From Bordetella parapertussis (lineage in GTDB: Bacteria > Pseudomonadota > Gammaproteobacteria > Burkholderiales > Burkholderiaceae_C): 64,000 bases of DNA. Position 1 is the first letter of the stretch, and each line of letters begins with the position of its first letter. Positions 18,614 through 25,766 of this stretch are shown piece after piece. Location of the stretch: contig CAMDCZ010000006.1 of NCBI GenBank assembly GCA_945890735.1, positions 1 to 64,000 on the forward strand, written 5' to 3'. The position numbers and the translations under genes were made by a program. The notes under the pieces are model-generated. The model was not told the origin of the DNA. It searched no databases and was given only the letters and a program-made list of their open reading frames with translations.

Positions 18614-19216
18614 ATGAGCTTGTATGTAATCGATGACCACCCGATGGTTCGCCAAATGATTGGCATGTTGCTGCGCCGTTTGCGCCCCTCTTCCAAGGTG
18701 GTTGAGTTAGAAAAATTCAGCGAACTCCAAGCCGCACTCATCAAAAACGGTGAGCCTGAGTTGTTTGTCCTTGATTTGCTGCTGCCTGGCGTCAAAGGCG
18801 CCACCGCCATCTCTGACGTGAAAAAGATGTACCCCGAGATCCCTCTGGTGGTGCTGTCTGCCATGCCGTCTGGCGAAGCGCGGGACGCTTGCCTGGAAGC
18901 AGGGGCGGACCTCTATATTGAGAAGTCCACCGATACCGCCGAAATCTCCCAGGCCATCCACGACATCATGAAATCCGACGACGATGACGCGGACGCGGAT
19001 GCGGTGGTGGTTGGCGACATCAAATTGTCCAAACGCCAAAAACAACTCATCCTCATGCTCGACCGTGGCTTGTCCAACCGCGATATCGCCGCCGAACTCA
19101 GCATCAGCGAACACACGGTCAAGGTCCACCTGTGGCGCTTGTTCCGCCGCTTGGGTGTGAAAAGCCGCACCCAAACGCTTCACTTTGCCCGCACGCACGG
19201 GTTGTTGATGGGCTGA
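18614..19216 (+). CDS. LuxR/NarL-family response regulator (orphan)
   Basis: This 200-residue two-domain regulator has a receiver domain with the acidic pair in YVIDDHP, the phosphorylation Asp in FVLDLLLPG, the Ser switch in VVLSAMPS and the Lys in YIEKS. All canonical residues are present. An acidic linker (SDDDDADADA) leads to a LuxR-type helix-turn-helix at the C-terminus (LSNRDIAAELSISEHTVKVHL). No histidine kinase is encoded in the window. A GGAGAAA box precedes the ATG, and the gene follows trpS by 16 nt. The stop codon directly abuts that of the carbonic anhydrase. Confidence 0.93.
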   Translation: MSLYVIDDHPMVRQMIGMLLRRLRPSSKVVELEKFSELQAALIKNGEPELFVLDLLLPGVKGATAISDVKKMYPEIPLVVLSAMPSGEARDACLEAGADLYIEKSTDTAEISQAIHDIMKSDDDDADADAVVVGDIKLSKRQKQLILMLDRGLSNRDIAAELSISEHTVKVHLWRLFRRLGVKSRTQTLHFARTHGLLMG

Positions 19217-20464
19217 TCAACCCCCTGTGCTGATCTTGCGTCCGTTCAAGCTCTGTACTGGACGGGCGTTGAGCTTGAAGGGGAACTTCGCTACCTGCGC
19301 CTTGGAGAGCTCGACCGGTGCCTTCAGAATATAAAACTGAACGCCTTCGGTGCATGGCGGCGTGGTGAGCGAGCCCTCGTAGTTGTAAAAGCCCAGCTCT
19401 TTGGGCAGCATGCTGCCAGGGTTGAAAACCACCTTGGCAGGCAGATACTCCTCGCCCTCTTTGGGTGGCAAGTTGGCCCACAAGGTCTTGATGGCTGCGC
19501 TGTCCTTGCCTTCGTTGAGCATGACACCAATCACGGCCAGCTTGCCTTCTTTGCTCTTGTGCACAAAGTGGGCCACCATGGCGGCGTTCTTTCCATCGAC
19601 CTGTTCTTCTGAGGGGCGGTGGAAGTGAAATTGCAATAAATCAAAACTCTCTTTGCCAATGGTCAGGGTGCTGCCAGGCTCGACATTGACTTGGATGGTG
19701 TGGCCGTTGTTGATGATCTTCAGCGGGCCTTCCTTGTAGTCAACCGTCAAGCTGTCTTTGGATTTATCGAATGGACCAACGATGTTCAAAGGCGATTGTT
19801 TCTTGCCTTTACCGCAAATGGGGAAGTTGTCGCCCCAGTGCTCAGGGCCGTTGTCGCCCTCATAGCCCCAGTGAACGTCATGCGCTTTGCCATCTTTTTT
19901 TCCATGGTCGTCTTTGCCGCCATGGCTGTCTGCAGCCTTGTCAGCGTTGGCTTCAGGAGACTTTTTGCAGTCCGACAGCACGGTGACTTTTTGACCCGCT
20001 GCAGCCAAGGCGTTTTGTGCCGCACACACGGTTTGCAAGCGGTTGCTCCATTCGGCCATTTCCAGGGCTTTTTGGAACGCTGCAATGGTTGACTCGTCTT
20101 GAGCCCCTTTGGTCAGCAAACGCAAGGACGCCAGACCGACCTGGCGTTCAGCAGTGAGGGTTTTTTGTGATTTGTAAATGGTCTCCACATCCTGCAAGAC
20201 CACGCCATTGGTGAAAGCGGCCTTGAGGGCGTCGAGCTCATAAGAAGCGGTATTGGGGGTGTCAGCTGCAGGCTCGGCCACCACTGGTGGTTCTTCCTCG
20301 GATTTCTCCAAAGCCGCCTTGGCTTCATCCAGTTGCTCGGTCAATTCAGTCACCTCTTCTGCCAAATGCTTTTTGGCGGAATAGTTCAAATAGGCCAAGG
20401 TGGCTGTCGCGATCAAACAGATCCCCAACAAGACTTCCAAAATCGTTCGTAGGTGTTTTTTCAT
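19217..20464 (-). CDS. membrane-anchored alpha-carbonic anhydrase with long N-terminal extension
   Basis: This 415-residue protein hydrates CO2 to bicarbonate, probably in the periplasm. Residues 5-27 form a signal-anchor helix without a lipobox, and 30-57 form a predicted coiled coil rich in Glu and Leu. A Pro/Glu/Ala linker then leads to a helical region (about 75-166) that I do not recognise. A His/Lys/Asp-rich linker (179-196) precedes the alpha-CA domain, which begins at HWGYEGDNGPEHWGD. The zinc ligands are His280, His282 and His299; the proton-shuttle position is His255 in NNGHTIQV; the GSLTTPPC block is present. Val297 stands where Glu117 of human CA II would be. Typical bacterial alpha-CAs are about 230-250 residues with only a signal peptide. 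Confidence 0.92.
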   Translation of the reverse strand: MKKHLRTILEVLLGICLIATATLAYLNYSAKKHLAEEVTELTEQLDEAKAALEKSEEEPPVVAEPAADTPNTASYELDALKAAFTNGVVLQDVETIYKSQKTLTAERQVGLASLRLLTKGAQDESTIAAFQKALEMAEWSNRLQTVCAAQNALAAAGQKVTVLSDCKKSPEANADKAADSHGGKDDHGKKDGKAHDVHWGYEGDNGPEHWGDNFPICGKGKKQSPLNIVGPFDKSKDSLTVDYKEGPLKIINNGHTIQVNVEPGSTLTIGKESFDLLQFHFHRPSEEQVDGKNAAMVAHFVHKSKEGKLAVIGVMLNEGKDSAAIKTLWANLPPKEGEEYLPAKVVFNPGSMLPKELGFYNYEGSLTTPPCTEGVQFYILKAPVELSKAQVAKFPFKLNARPVQSLNGRKISTGG

Positions 20465-20646
20465 AGCTGCTCTGAATCAAATGAAGGGTGTGCAGGTGCG
20501 CTGGCCGTCCTCGCCCAGCGGTGTGTCTGATGGTATCGGTTCGAACCAGCCCACTCTTGAGCGAAGCGGTGCAGATAGAGTTCTTTTGAATTCATTTTTC
20601 GGCGCAAGCCGTCTGAAAACTGCATTTTTAAAGCCATCGGTGATTT

Positions 20647-21030
20647 TCAGCCCCTGACAAACAAGGTGACCAACGGCTCTTCACCCAGTTGCCGGCTCCA
20701 GTGGCCATGCACCTGCGGATCGAAAACAGCACCCACGGGCAACAAGTCGGCTGAATAGAAATGCTGACCTGCTGAGAAAACCTTGGTGCTGCCGTCTTGC
20801 AATCCAATTTGCATTTGCCCTTGCAGGATGAACACCCACTGGGTGTGGCTGCTGACGTGGAATTCGCTGCGAAAACCCACTGGGCTGTGACGCCATTGCA
20901 TGCCATGCGTGGGCATGAGGGCGCTCAAGCGGGCCTGGGGGGTGCCTTCATCCAAGGCCACAGGCTCTTCTCGAAAGCGGGCGCGGCCATCGGTGTCGGT
21001 GAAAAGCACGGTGCGGGTGAAATGGTTCAT
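20647..21030 (-). CDS. small cupin-domain protein
   Basis: This 127-residue single-domain protein has a cupin pattern: the block EFHVSSHTQWVFILQGQMQIGL, then GQHFYSADLLPVGAVFDPQVHGH. Possible metal-binding residues are the His of SSH and the late His pair (HGH), but the match to the classic cupin motif is loose. No partner gene suggests a substrate. I place the start at the ATG at 21030, where MNHFTRTVLFTDTDG begins. A TATGAT box lies 6 nt upstream with no Shine-Dalgarno sequence. The frame continues upstream into the miaB promoter region, which is not coding. Confidence 0.75.
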   Translation of the reverse strand: MNHFTRTVLFTDTDGRARFREEPVALDEGTPQARLSALMPTHGMQWRHSPVGFRSEFHVSSHTQWVFILQGQMQIGLQDGSTKVFSAGQHFYSADLLPVGAVFDPQVHGHWSRQLGEEPLVTLFVRG

Positions 21031-21036
21031 GGGCGC

Positions 21037-21042
21037 ATCATA
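21037..21042 (-). promoter_or_regulatory. -10-like box before the cupin gene
   Basis: TATGAT on the minus strand ends 6 nt before the ATG at 21030, consistent with a leaderless transcript. No clear -35 is seen. Confidence 0.45.
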
Positions 21043-21056
21043 AAGAGGTGGCTGGC

Positions 21057-21062
21057 TACAAT
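21057..21062 (+). promoter_or_regulatory. -10-like box upstream of miaB
   Basis: TACAAT lies 65 nt before the miaB ATG in the divergent cupin/miaB intergenic region. Transcription starting about 7 nt downstream would give a leader of roughly 60 nt that includes the 11-codon reading frame at 21096-21131. The -35 is unclear. Confidence 0.4.
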
Positions 21063-21127
21063 CTGCCCTCCTGTCACAGCCTCTGGATCTACACCATGAC
21101 CCGCTGCATCCCTTCAAGGACTTTGCC

Positions 21128-22462
21128 ATGAGCCGCAAAGTCTTCATCAAAACCTTCGGCTGCCAAATGAACGAGTACGACTCGGACAAGATGGCCGATG
21201 TCTTGGCCGCGGCCCAAGGCTACGAACAAACCACTGACATCGACACCGCCGACCTGGTGGTGTTCAACACCTGCTCGGTGCGCGAAAAAGCCCAAGAAAA
21301 AGTGTTTTCCGATTTGGGGCGCGTCAAGCACCTCAAAGCCAAGGGCGTGCAAATCGCGGTGGGCGGGTGTGTGGCCAGCCAAGAAGGCGAAGCCATCATT
21401 GCCCGCGCCCCCTATGTGGATGTGGTGTTTGGTCCGCAAACCCTGCACCGTTTGCCCGAGTTGCTCAACCAGCGCCGCGAACTGAAAAAACCGCAGGTCG
21501 ACATCAGCTTTCCCGAGATTGAAAAGTTCGACCACCTGCCGCCTGCCCGTGTGGAGGGCGCGTCTGCCTTTGTCTCAATCATGGAAGGCTGCTCCAAGTA
21601 CTGTAGCTATTGCGTGGTGCCTTACACACGTGGCGAAGAAATCAACCGCCCCTTGGACGATGTGCTCACCGAGGTGGCCGGCTTGACCGCCCAGGGTGTG
21701 AAAGAAATCACCCTGCTGGGTCAAAACGTCAATGCCTACCGCGGCAGCATGGGCGACACCGCTGAGATCGCTGACTTTGCCCTGCTGATCGAGTACATCG
21801 CCGAAATCCCAGGGGTCGAGCGCATCCGCTACACCACCAGCCACCCCAATGAATTCACGCAGCGACTGATCGATGTCTATGCCAAGGTGCCGCAACTGGT
21901 GAGCCATTTGCACCTGCCGGTGCAGCACGGCAGCGACCGCATCTTGATGGCCATGAAACGCGGCTACACCGCCATGGAATACAAAAGCACGGTCCGCAAA
22001 CTGCGTTCAGTGCGGCCTGACATTGCCATGAGCTCAGATTTCATTGTGGGCTTCCCTGGCGAAACCCAGGAAGACTTCGACAAGCTGATGAAGCTGATCA
22101 CCGACATCGGCTTTGATGCGTCTTTCAGTTTCATCTTCAGCCCCCGCCCTGGCACCCCCGCTGCCAATTTGCCGGACGACACCCCCCATGAAGTCAAGCT
22201 GCGCCGCTTGCAACACCTGCAAGCCACGGTCGAGGACAACGTGCGCCGCATCGGTGAAAGCCGTGTCGGCACAGTTCAGCGGATTTTGGTGGAAGGCGCT
22301 TCGCGCAAAAGTGCAGCCGAGTTGATGGGCCGCACCGAATGCAACCGCATCGTCAATTTCCCGGCCGGCCCGCTGGGTCAGCGTCTGGTGGGACAGATGG
22401 TGGATGTGCGCATCACCGAAGCGCTGCCGCACTCCTTGCGCGGCGAAGTGGTGGTGGCCTGA
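21128..22462 (+). CDS. miaB: tRNA-2-methylthio-N6-dimethylallyladenosine synthase
   Basis: This 444-residue radical-SAM methylthiotransferase modifies A37 of tRNAs reading UNN codons. It has the N-terminal UPF0004 domain ([18 protein letters not shown], with cluster Cys residues in [14 protein letters not shown] and GGCVASQ). The radical-SAM CxxxCxxC motif reads [16 protein letters not shown], and a C-terminal TRAM domain follows. AAGGA provides the ribosome-binding site. A short upstream reading frame (21096-21131, 11 codons) ends on the miaB start in an ATGA overlap. Confidence 0.97.
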   Translation: MSRKVFIKTFGCQMNEYDSDKMADVLAAAQGYEQTTDIDTADLVVFNTCSVREKAQEKVFSDLGRVKHLKAKGVQIAVGGCVASQEGEAIIARAPYVDVVFGPQTLHRLPELLNQRRELKKPQVDISFPEIEKFDHLPPARVEGASAFVSIMEGCSKYCSYCVVPYTRGEEINRPLDDVLTEVAGLTAQGVKEITLLGQNVNAYRGSMGDTAEIADFALLIEYIAEIPGVERIRYTTSHPNEFTQRLIDVYAKVPQLVSHLHLPVQHGSDRILMAMKRGYTAMEYKSTVRKLRSVRPDIAMSSDFIVGFPGETQEDFDKLMKLITDIGFDASFSFIFSPRPGTPAANLPDDTPHEVKLRRLQHLQATVEDNVRRIGESRVGTVQRILVEGASRKSAAELMGRTECNRIVNFPAGPLGQRLVGQMVDVRITEALPHSLRGEVVVA

Positions 22463-22466
22463 GGCG

Positions 22467-23852
22467 TCAGCGCGGCATGCCGGGGAAGCCCCCGCCCATG
22501 CCAGGAAAGCCTTTCATGCCACCCAACTTTTTCATCATCTTCATCAAGCCGCCGCCGCGCATCTTCTTCATCATGTCTTGCATCTGCCCAAATTCATTGA
22601 GCAGGCGGTTGACTTCTTGAACCTGCACGCCCGCGCCAGCCGCGATGCGCCGCTTGCGGGTCGCCTTGATCAGTTCAGGCTTGGCGCGTTCTTGGGCCGT
22701 CATGCTGTGGATGATGCCTTGCTTTTTCAGCATGTCTTTTTCAGCGCGGTTCAAATCCACGTCCTTGGCTTTGGCCGCCAACTGCGTGGGCATCTTGTCC
22801 ATCAAGCTTGACAAGCCGCCCATTTGCTTCATCTGCTGGATTTGCGCCAAAAAATCGTTCAGGTCAAAGCCATCACCACTTTTGAACTTGGCCGCCATTT
22901 TTTGCGCGGCGTCCATGTCCACATTGGCCGTGACCTGCTCCACCAAGGCCAAGATGTCACCCATGCCCAGGATGCGTCCGGCATGTCGGTCAGCGTCAAA
23001 GGCCTCCAGCCCATCGATTTTTTCGCTGGTACCGGCAAACTTGATCGGCGCGCCGGTGATTTGCCGCACCGACAGCGCCGCCCCCCCACGCGAATCGCCA
23101 TCGGTTTTGGTCAACACAATGCCCGTCAGCGGCAGCGCCTCTTTGAAAGCTTTGGCGGTGTTGACCGCGTCCTGACCCAGCATCGCGTCCACCACGAACA
23201 AGGTCTCCACCGGATTGACCGCCGCGTGCAAGGCCTTGATTTCTTGCATCAAGGCTTCATCAATCGCCAGGCGTCCTGCGGTGTCCACCAACAACACATC
23301 TATATAGTGCTTGCGGGCATGGTCCAAAGCAGCCAAGGCGATGTCCACGGGTTTTTGGCTCGGGTCGCTTGGGAACCACTCCGCGCCGGCTTGGGCGGTC
23401 ACGGTTTTGAGTTGTTCGATGGCAGCCGGGCGGTAAACGTCGGCAGAGACCGTCAACACTTTTTTTCGGCGCTTGGTGATCAGGTGTTTGGCCAGTTTGG
23501 CAGTGGTGGTGGTTTTACCCGCACCTTGCAAACCCGCCATCAAAATCACCGCCGGCGGTTGTGCGGCCAAATTGATATCAGACACCCCCTCGCCCATGGT
23601 GGCGGCGAGTTCTTTTTGAACAATGCTCACCAGCACTTGGCCAGGGGTCAGCGAATTGATCACCTCTTGGCCCAAGGCCTTGTCTTTCACCCGCGCCACA
23701 AAGTCACGCACCACGGGCAAGGCCACGTCAGCTTCCAACAATGCCATGCGCACTTCGCGCAGCATGTCGGCCACATTGGCTTCTGTGATCCGAGCCTGAC
23801 CACTGATTTGCTTGACCAGTCGCGAAAGTTTGTCACTGAGAGCGGTTGCCAT
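22467..23852 (-). CDS. ffh: signal recognition particle protein Ffh
   Basis: This 461-residue GTPase binds 4.5S RNA and targets nascent membrane proteins to FtsY. It starts MATALSDKLSRLVKQISGQ. The NG domain has GLQGAGKTTTTAKLA (G1), DTAGRLAIDE (G3) and TKTDGDSRGG (G4 region). The C-terminal M domain is rich in Met and ends with a Gly/Met-rich tail. I chose the ATG at 23852, which has an AGGTAA box; upstream in-frame codons lack support. Convergent with miaB, 4 nt apart. Confidence 0.97.
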   Translation of the reverse strand: MATALSDKLSRLVKQISGQARITEANVADMLREVRMALLEADVALPVVRDFVARVKDKALGQEVINSLTPGQVLVSIVQKELAATMGEGVSDINLAAQPPAVILMAGLQGAGKTTTTAKLAKHLITKRRKKVLTVSADVYRPAAIEQLKTVTAQAGAEWFPSDPSQKPVDIALAALDHARKHYIDVLLVDTAGRLAIDEALMQEIKALHAAVNPVETLFVVDAMLGQDAVNTAKAFKEALPLTGIVLTKTDGDSRGGAALSVRQITGAPIKFAGTSEKIDGLEAFDADRHAGRILGMGDILALVEQVTANVDMDAAQKMAAKFKSGDGFDLNDFLAQIQQMKQMGGLSSLMDKMPTQLAAKAKDVDLNRAEKDMLKKQGIIHSMTAQERAKPELIKATRKRRIAAGAGVQVQEVNRLLNEFGQMQDMMKKMRGGGLMKMMKKLGGMKGFPGMGGGFPGMPR

Positions 23853-23919
23853 GGTGTTACCTGTGTGTGGGCTGGCGGATGAGATATCCAAGTCGTTAGC
23901 AAGACGCTAAACTGTGTGC

Positions 23920-24732
23920 ATGATTGTATTCAGCGCATCCAACTTTAGCCTGATATGGGGCCTGGTTGCAGCATGTGCCTATGCCCTGGGCGCTTTTTTG
24001 GGCGGTCGACTCTCGCCCCACCAAAGCCGCAACTACCTGTGGTTGATCTCGCTGTTTCATGGCTTGAGTGTGGTGGCCAGCTTGATTCCAGCCGAAGATG
24101 GGCTTGCGTATTTCGGTTTTGCAGCGGCTTTATCGGCAACGGCTTGGCTGGTTTTGTTGGTCTATACCCTGGAACACCACTGGTTCCCCCAAATGCAAAC
24201 ACGCTGGATATTGTCTTGCGCTGGCATGGTTGCGGTGATCCTTCCCTTGGTCTTTCCAGGTCAAGCGCTCCACAAAACAGCTTCGGCCTGGCTGCCCTTG
24301 CATTGGTTGCTGGGTTTGGCGTCTTACGCCATGTTCGCAGCCGCAGTTGTCCACGCCAGTTTGATGAGTCGCGCAGAACGACAGATGCGACTGGCTGCGT
24401 CCGATCCCACAGGGCTTCCCTTGCTCACCTTGGAGCGATTGACATTCAGGTTCGTGAACATCGGCTTTTTCTTGTTGTCCCTGACCCTGATGGCAGGCTG
24501 GTGGTTCAGCGAACATCTCTACGGCCCCGACAAACCCTTCCGCTGGGACCATAAAACCATCTTGTCCACACTGGCGTGGATCGTTTTCCTGCTGTTGCTG
24601 TGGGGCCGCCATTACCGCGGTTGGCGTGGACCCTTGGCTGTGCGAACCCTCTACTTTGGTGCTGCCCTGCTGCTGCTGTCTTATGCGGGCTCCCGATTTG
24701 TCATGGAAGTGCTGTTGCACCGCGGCCTGTGA
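23920..24732 (+). CDS. cytochrome c assembly / YpjD-type membrane protein (CcsA family)
   Basis: This 270-residue inner-membrane protein has about eight hydrophobic segments and the C-terminal half of the CcsA/CcmC-type cytochrome c assembly family (LPLHWLLGLASYAMFAAAVVHASL, later FRWDHKTILSTLAWIVFLLLLWGRH). Conserved His residues in these blocks may interact with haem. It belongs to the YpjD-like group often found beside ffh, whose exact role is unsettled. The ATG at 23920 lies 6 nt after a TAAACT box; a GTG at 23914 is also in frame. It overlaps the next gene by 4 nt. Confidence 0.85.
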   Translation: MIVFSASNFSLIWGLVAACAYALGAFLGGRLSPHQSRNYLWLISLFHGLSVVASLIPAEDGLAYFGFAAALSATAWLVLLVYTLEHHWFPQMQTRWILSCAGMVAVILPLVFPGQALHKTASAWLPLHWLLGLASYAMFAAAVVHASLMSRAERQMRLAASDPTGLPLLTLERLTFRFVNIGFFLLSLTLMAGWWFSEHLYGPDKPFRWDHKTILSTLAWIVFLLLLWGRHYRGWRGPLAVRTLYFGAALLLLSYAGSRFVMEVLLHRGL

Positions 24733-24953
24733 AATACCTGATCCTGATCGGCGTTGTCTTTGCGGTCATTTGGTGGATCAAGTCAAGTCGACCAGACCCT
24801 AAGACGGATCGTCAAAAGGGTTCTTCAACCGACGCACCACAACAGATGGTGGTTTGTGCGCATTGTGGCGTGCACCTGCCCGAGCAAGATGCGGTTTTTT
24901 CCGCCAATGCCAGCTACTGCAGTCAAGCCCACCGATCCCTGAAGGAAGGCTGA
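24729..24953 (+). CDS. PP0621 family protein (small membrane-anchored zinc-ribbon-like)
   Basis: This 74-residue protein begins at a GTG that overlaps the stop of the previous gene (GTGA). It has an N-terminal membrane helix (YLILIGVVFAVIWWI), a short polar linker, and a C-terminal motif with VCAHCGVHLP and SYCSQAHR, a likely Cys/His metal site. This is the layout of the PP0621 family, of unknown function. It sits between the YpjD-like gene and ampD. Confidence 0.78.
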   Translation: MKYLILIGVVFAVIWWIKSSRPDPKTDRQKGSSTDAPQQMVVCAHCGVHLPEQDAVFSANASYCSQAHRSLKEG

Positions 24954-24955
24954 AA

Positions 24956-25594
24956 TTGACTGCACCTTTGTGGAAACAGGGTTGGTATCGTTTTGCGCAC
25001 CGCATCGATTCACCCAACTTTGGCCCACGCCCTCAGCCCACCGACATTGATTTGGTGGTGATACACGCCATCAGTCTGCCCCCGGGTGAATACGGCAGCA
25101 GCGATGTCGCGGATTTCTTCACCAACCAATTGGCACACGACAAGCATCCGTATTTCGAGCACCTCAAAGGGGTCGAGGTTTCTGCGCATTTCTACATTCG
25201 CCGAGGTGGTGAATTGCTGCAGTTCGTCAGTTGCGATGACCGTGCTTGGCATGCTGGCACTTCCACACATTTGGGTCGCCATGATTGCAATGATTTTTCG
25301 ATTGGCATCGAGCTCGAAGGTTTGGATGGCGATGCATTCACCGCAGAGCAATACGAAAGTTTAATTTCACTGTTGCCTGTTTTGGCTTTGCAATACCCAC
25401 TGAAACACACGGTTGGGCATGAGCATGTTGCACCCGCGCGGAAAAAAGACCCTGGCCCTGGTTTTTCATGGCTTTTTTTGCAACAAGGCTTGGGCTGGGA
25501 AGAAAAAAATTTCACCCCTGGGGTTATCCACAAGCAGAAAAAAACACAGGCTACACCTGACAATTTCAGGCAGTCGTTACCAACAGATTCGTGA
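24956..25594 (+). CDS. ampD: 1,6-anhydro-N-acetylmuramyl-L-alanine amidase AmpD
   Basis: This roughly 212-residue amidase_2 enzyme cleaves anhydro-muropeptides during wall recycling. The zinc site is visible: DLVVIHAISLP (first His), VGHEHVAPARKKDPGPGF (second His and the Asp), and the VSAHFYIRRGGELLQFV, RAWHAG and NDFSIGIELEG blocks are typical of AmpD. There is no ATG near the expected N-terminus. The most likely start is TTG at 24956, with a GGAAGG box about 9 nt upstream. It lies 3 nt after the PP0621-type gene. No ampC, ampR or ampG is in the window. Confidence 0.9.
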   Translation: MTAPLWKQGWYRFAHRIDSPNFGPRPQPTDIDLVVIHAISLPPGEYGSSDVADFFTNQLAHDKHPYFEHLKGVEVSAHFYIRRGGELLQFVSCDDRAWHAGTSTHLGRHDCNDFSIGIELEGLDGDAFTAEQYESLISLLPVLALQYPLKHTVGHEHVAPARKKDPGPGFSWLFLQQGLGWEEKNFTPGVIHKQKKTQATPDNFRQSLPTDS

Positions 25595-25623
25595 CAACCA
25601 AATATTTTTAAAAAATTTGTCAA

Positions 25624-25639
25624 ACACTACGCGTAGTGT
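25624..25639 (+). promoter_or_regulatory. NrdR box 1 (upstream of nrdA)
   Basis: ACACTACGCGTAGTGT is a perfect 16-bp palindrome matching the ACACnAnAnnTnGTGT style of NrdR boxes. Its start lies 32 bp from the start of box 2, about three helical turns. It sits just upstream of the predicted -35. Confidence 0.85.
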
Positions 25640-25640
25640 G

Positions 25641-25669
25641 TTGAAAAGAGATAAGACCCCATATATAGT
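25641..25669 (+). promoter_or_regulatory. predicted sigma70 promoter of nrdAB
   Basis: TTGAAA at 25641-25646 and TATAGT at 25664-25669 are separated by 17 bp. The -10 lies inside NrdR box 2, and box 1 is immediately upstream of the -35, so NrdR binding would block RNA polymerase. The ATG is about 98 nt downstream of the -10. Confidence 0.75.
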
Positions 25670-25671
25670 GT
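25656..25671 (+). promoter_or_regulatory. NrdR box 2 (overlaps the -10 of nrdA)
   Basis: ACCCCATATATAGTGT is an imperfect NrdR box with a canonical right half (ATATAGTGT). It overlaps the predicted -10 box. The two-box spacing matches what is known of NrdR operators in Proteobacteria. Confidence 0.8.
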
Positions 25672-25766
25672 GGCCCATGCACAAGACAGATGGCCCGATG
25701 AACGCGTCAGGCCTCGCTGAATAAGAAGTTAACAAAAGCATTCACGCCCAACAGGATTTAAAAAAG

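Noticed and set aside
20538..20547. GGTTCGAACC resembling a tRNA T-loop
   Set aside because: The flanking bases do not form a T stem and no acceptor, D or anticodon arm is present, so it is not a tRNA or a clear remnant.
20589..20646. possible terminator after the cupin gene
   Set aside because: Only a 4-bp CGGC/GCCG stem is seen between T-rich parts; not convincing.
25624..25639. palindrome before nrdA as a plasmid or phage site
   Set aside because: Sequence, spacing to a second box and position before nrdA fit NrdR far better.
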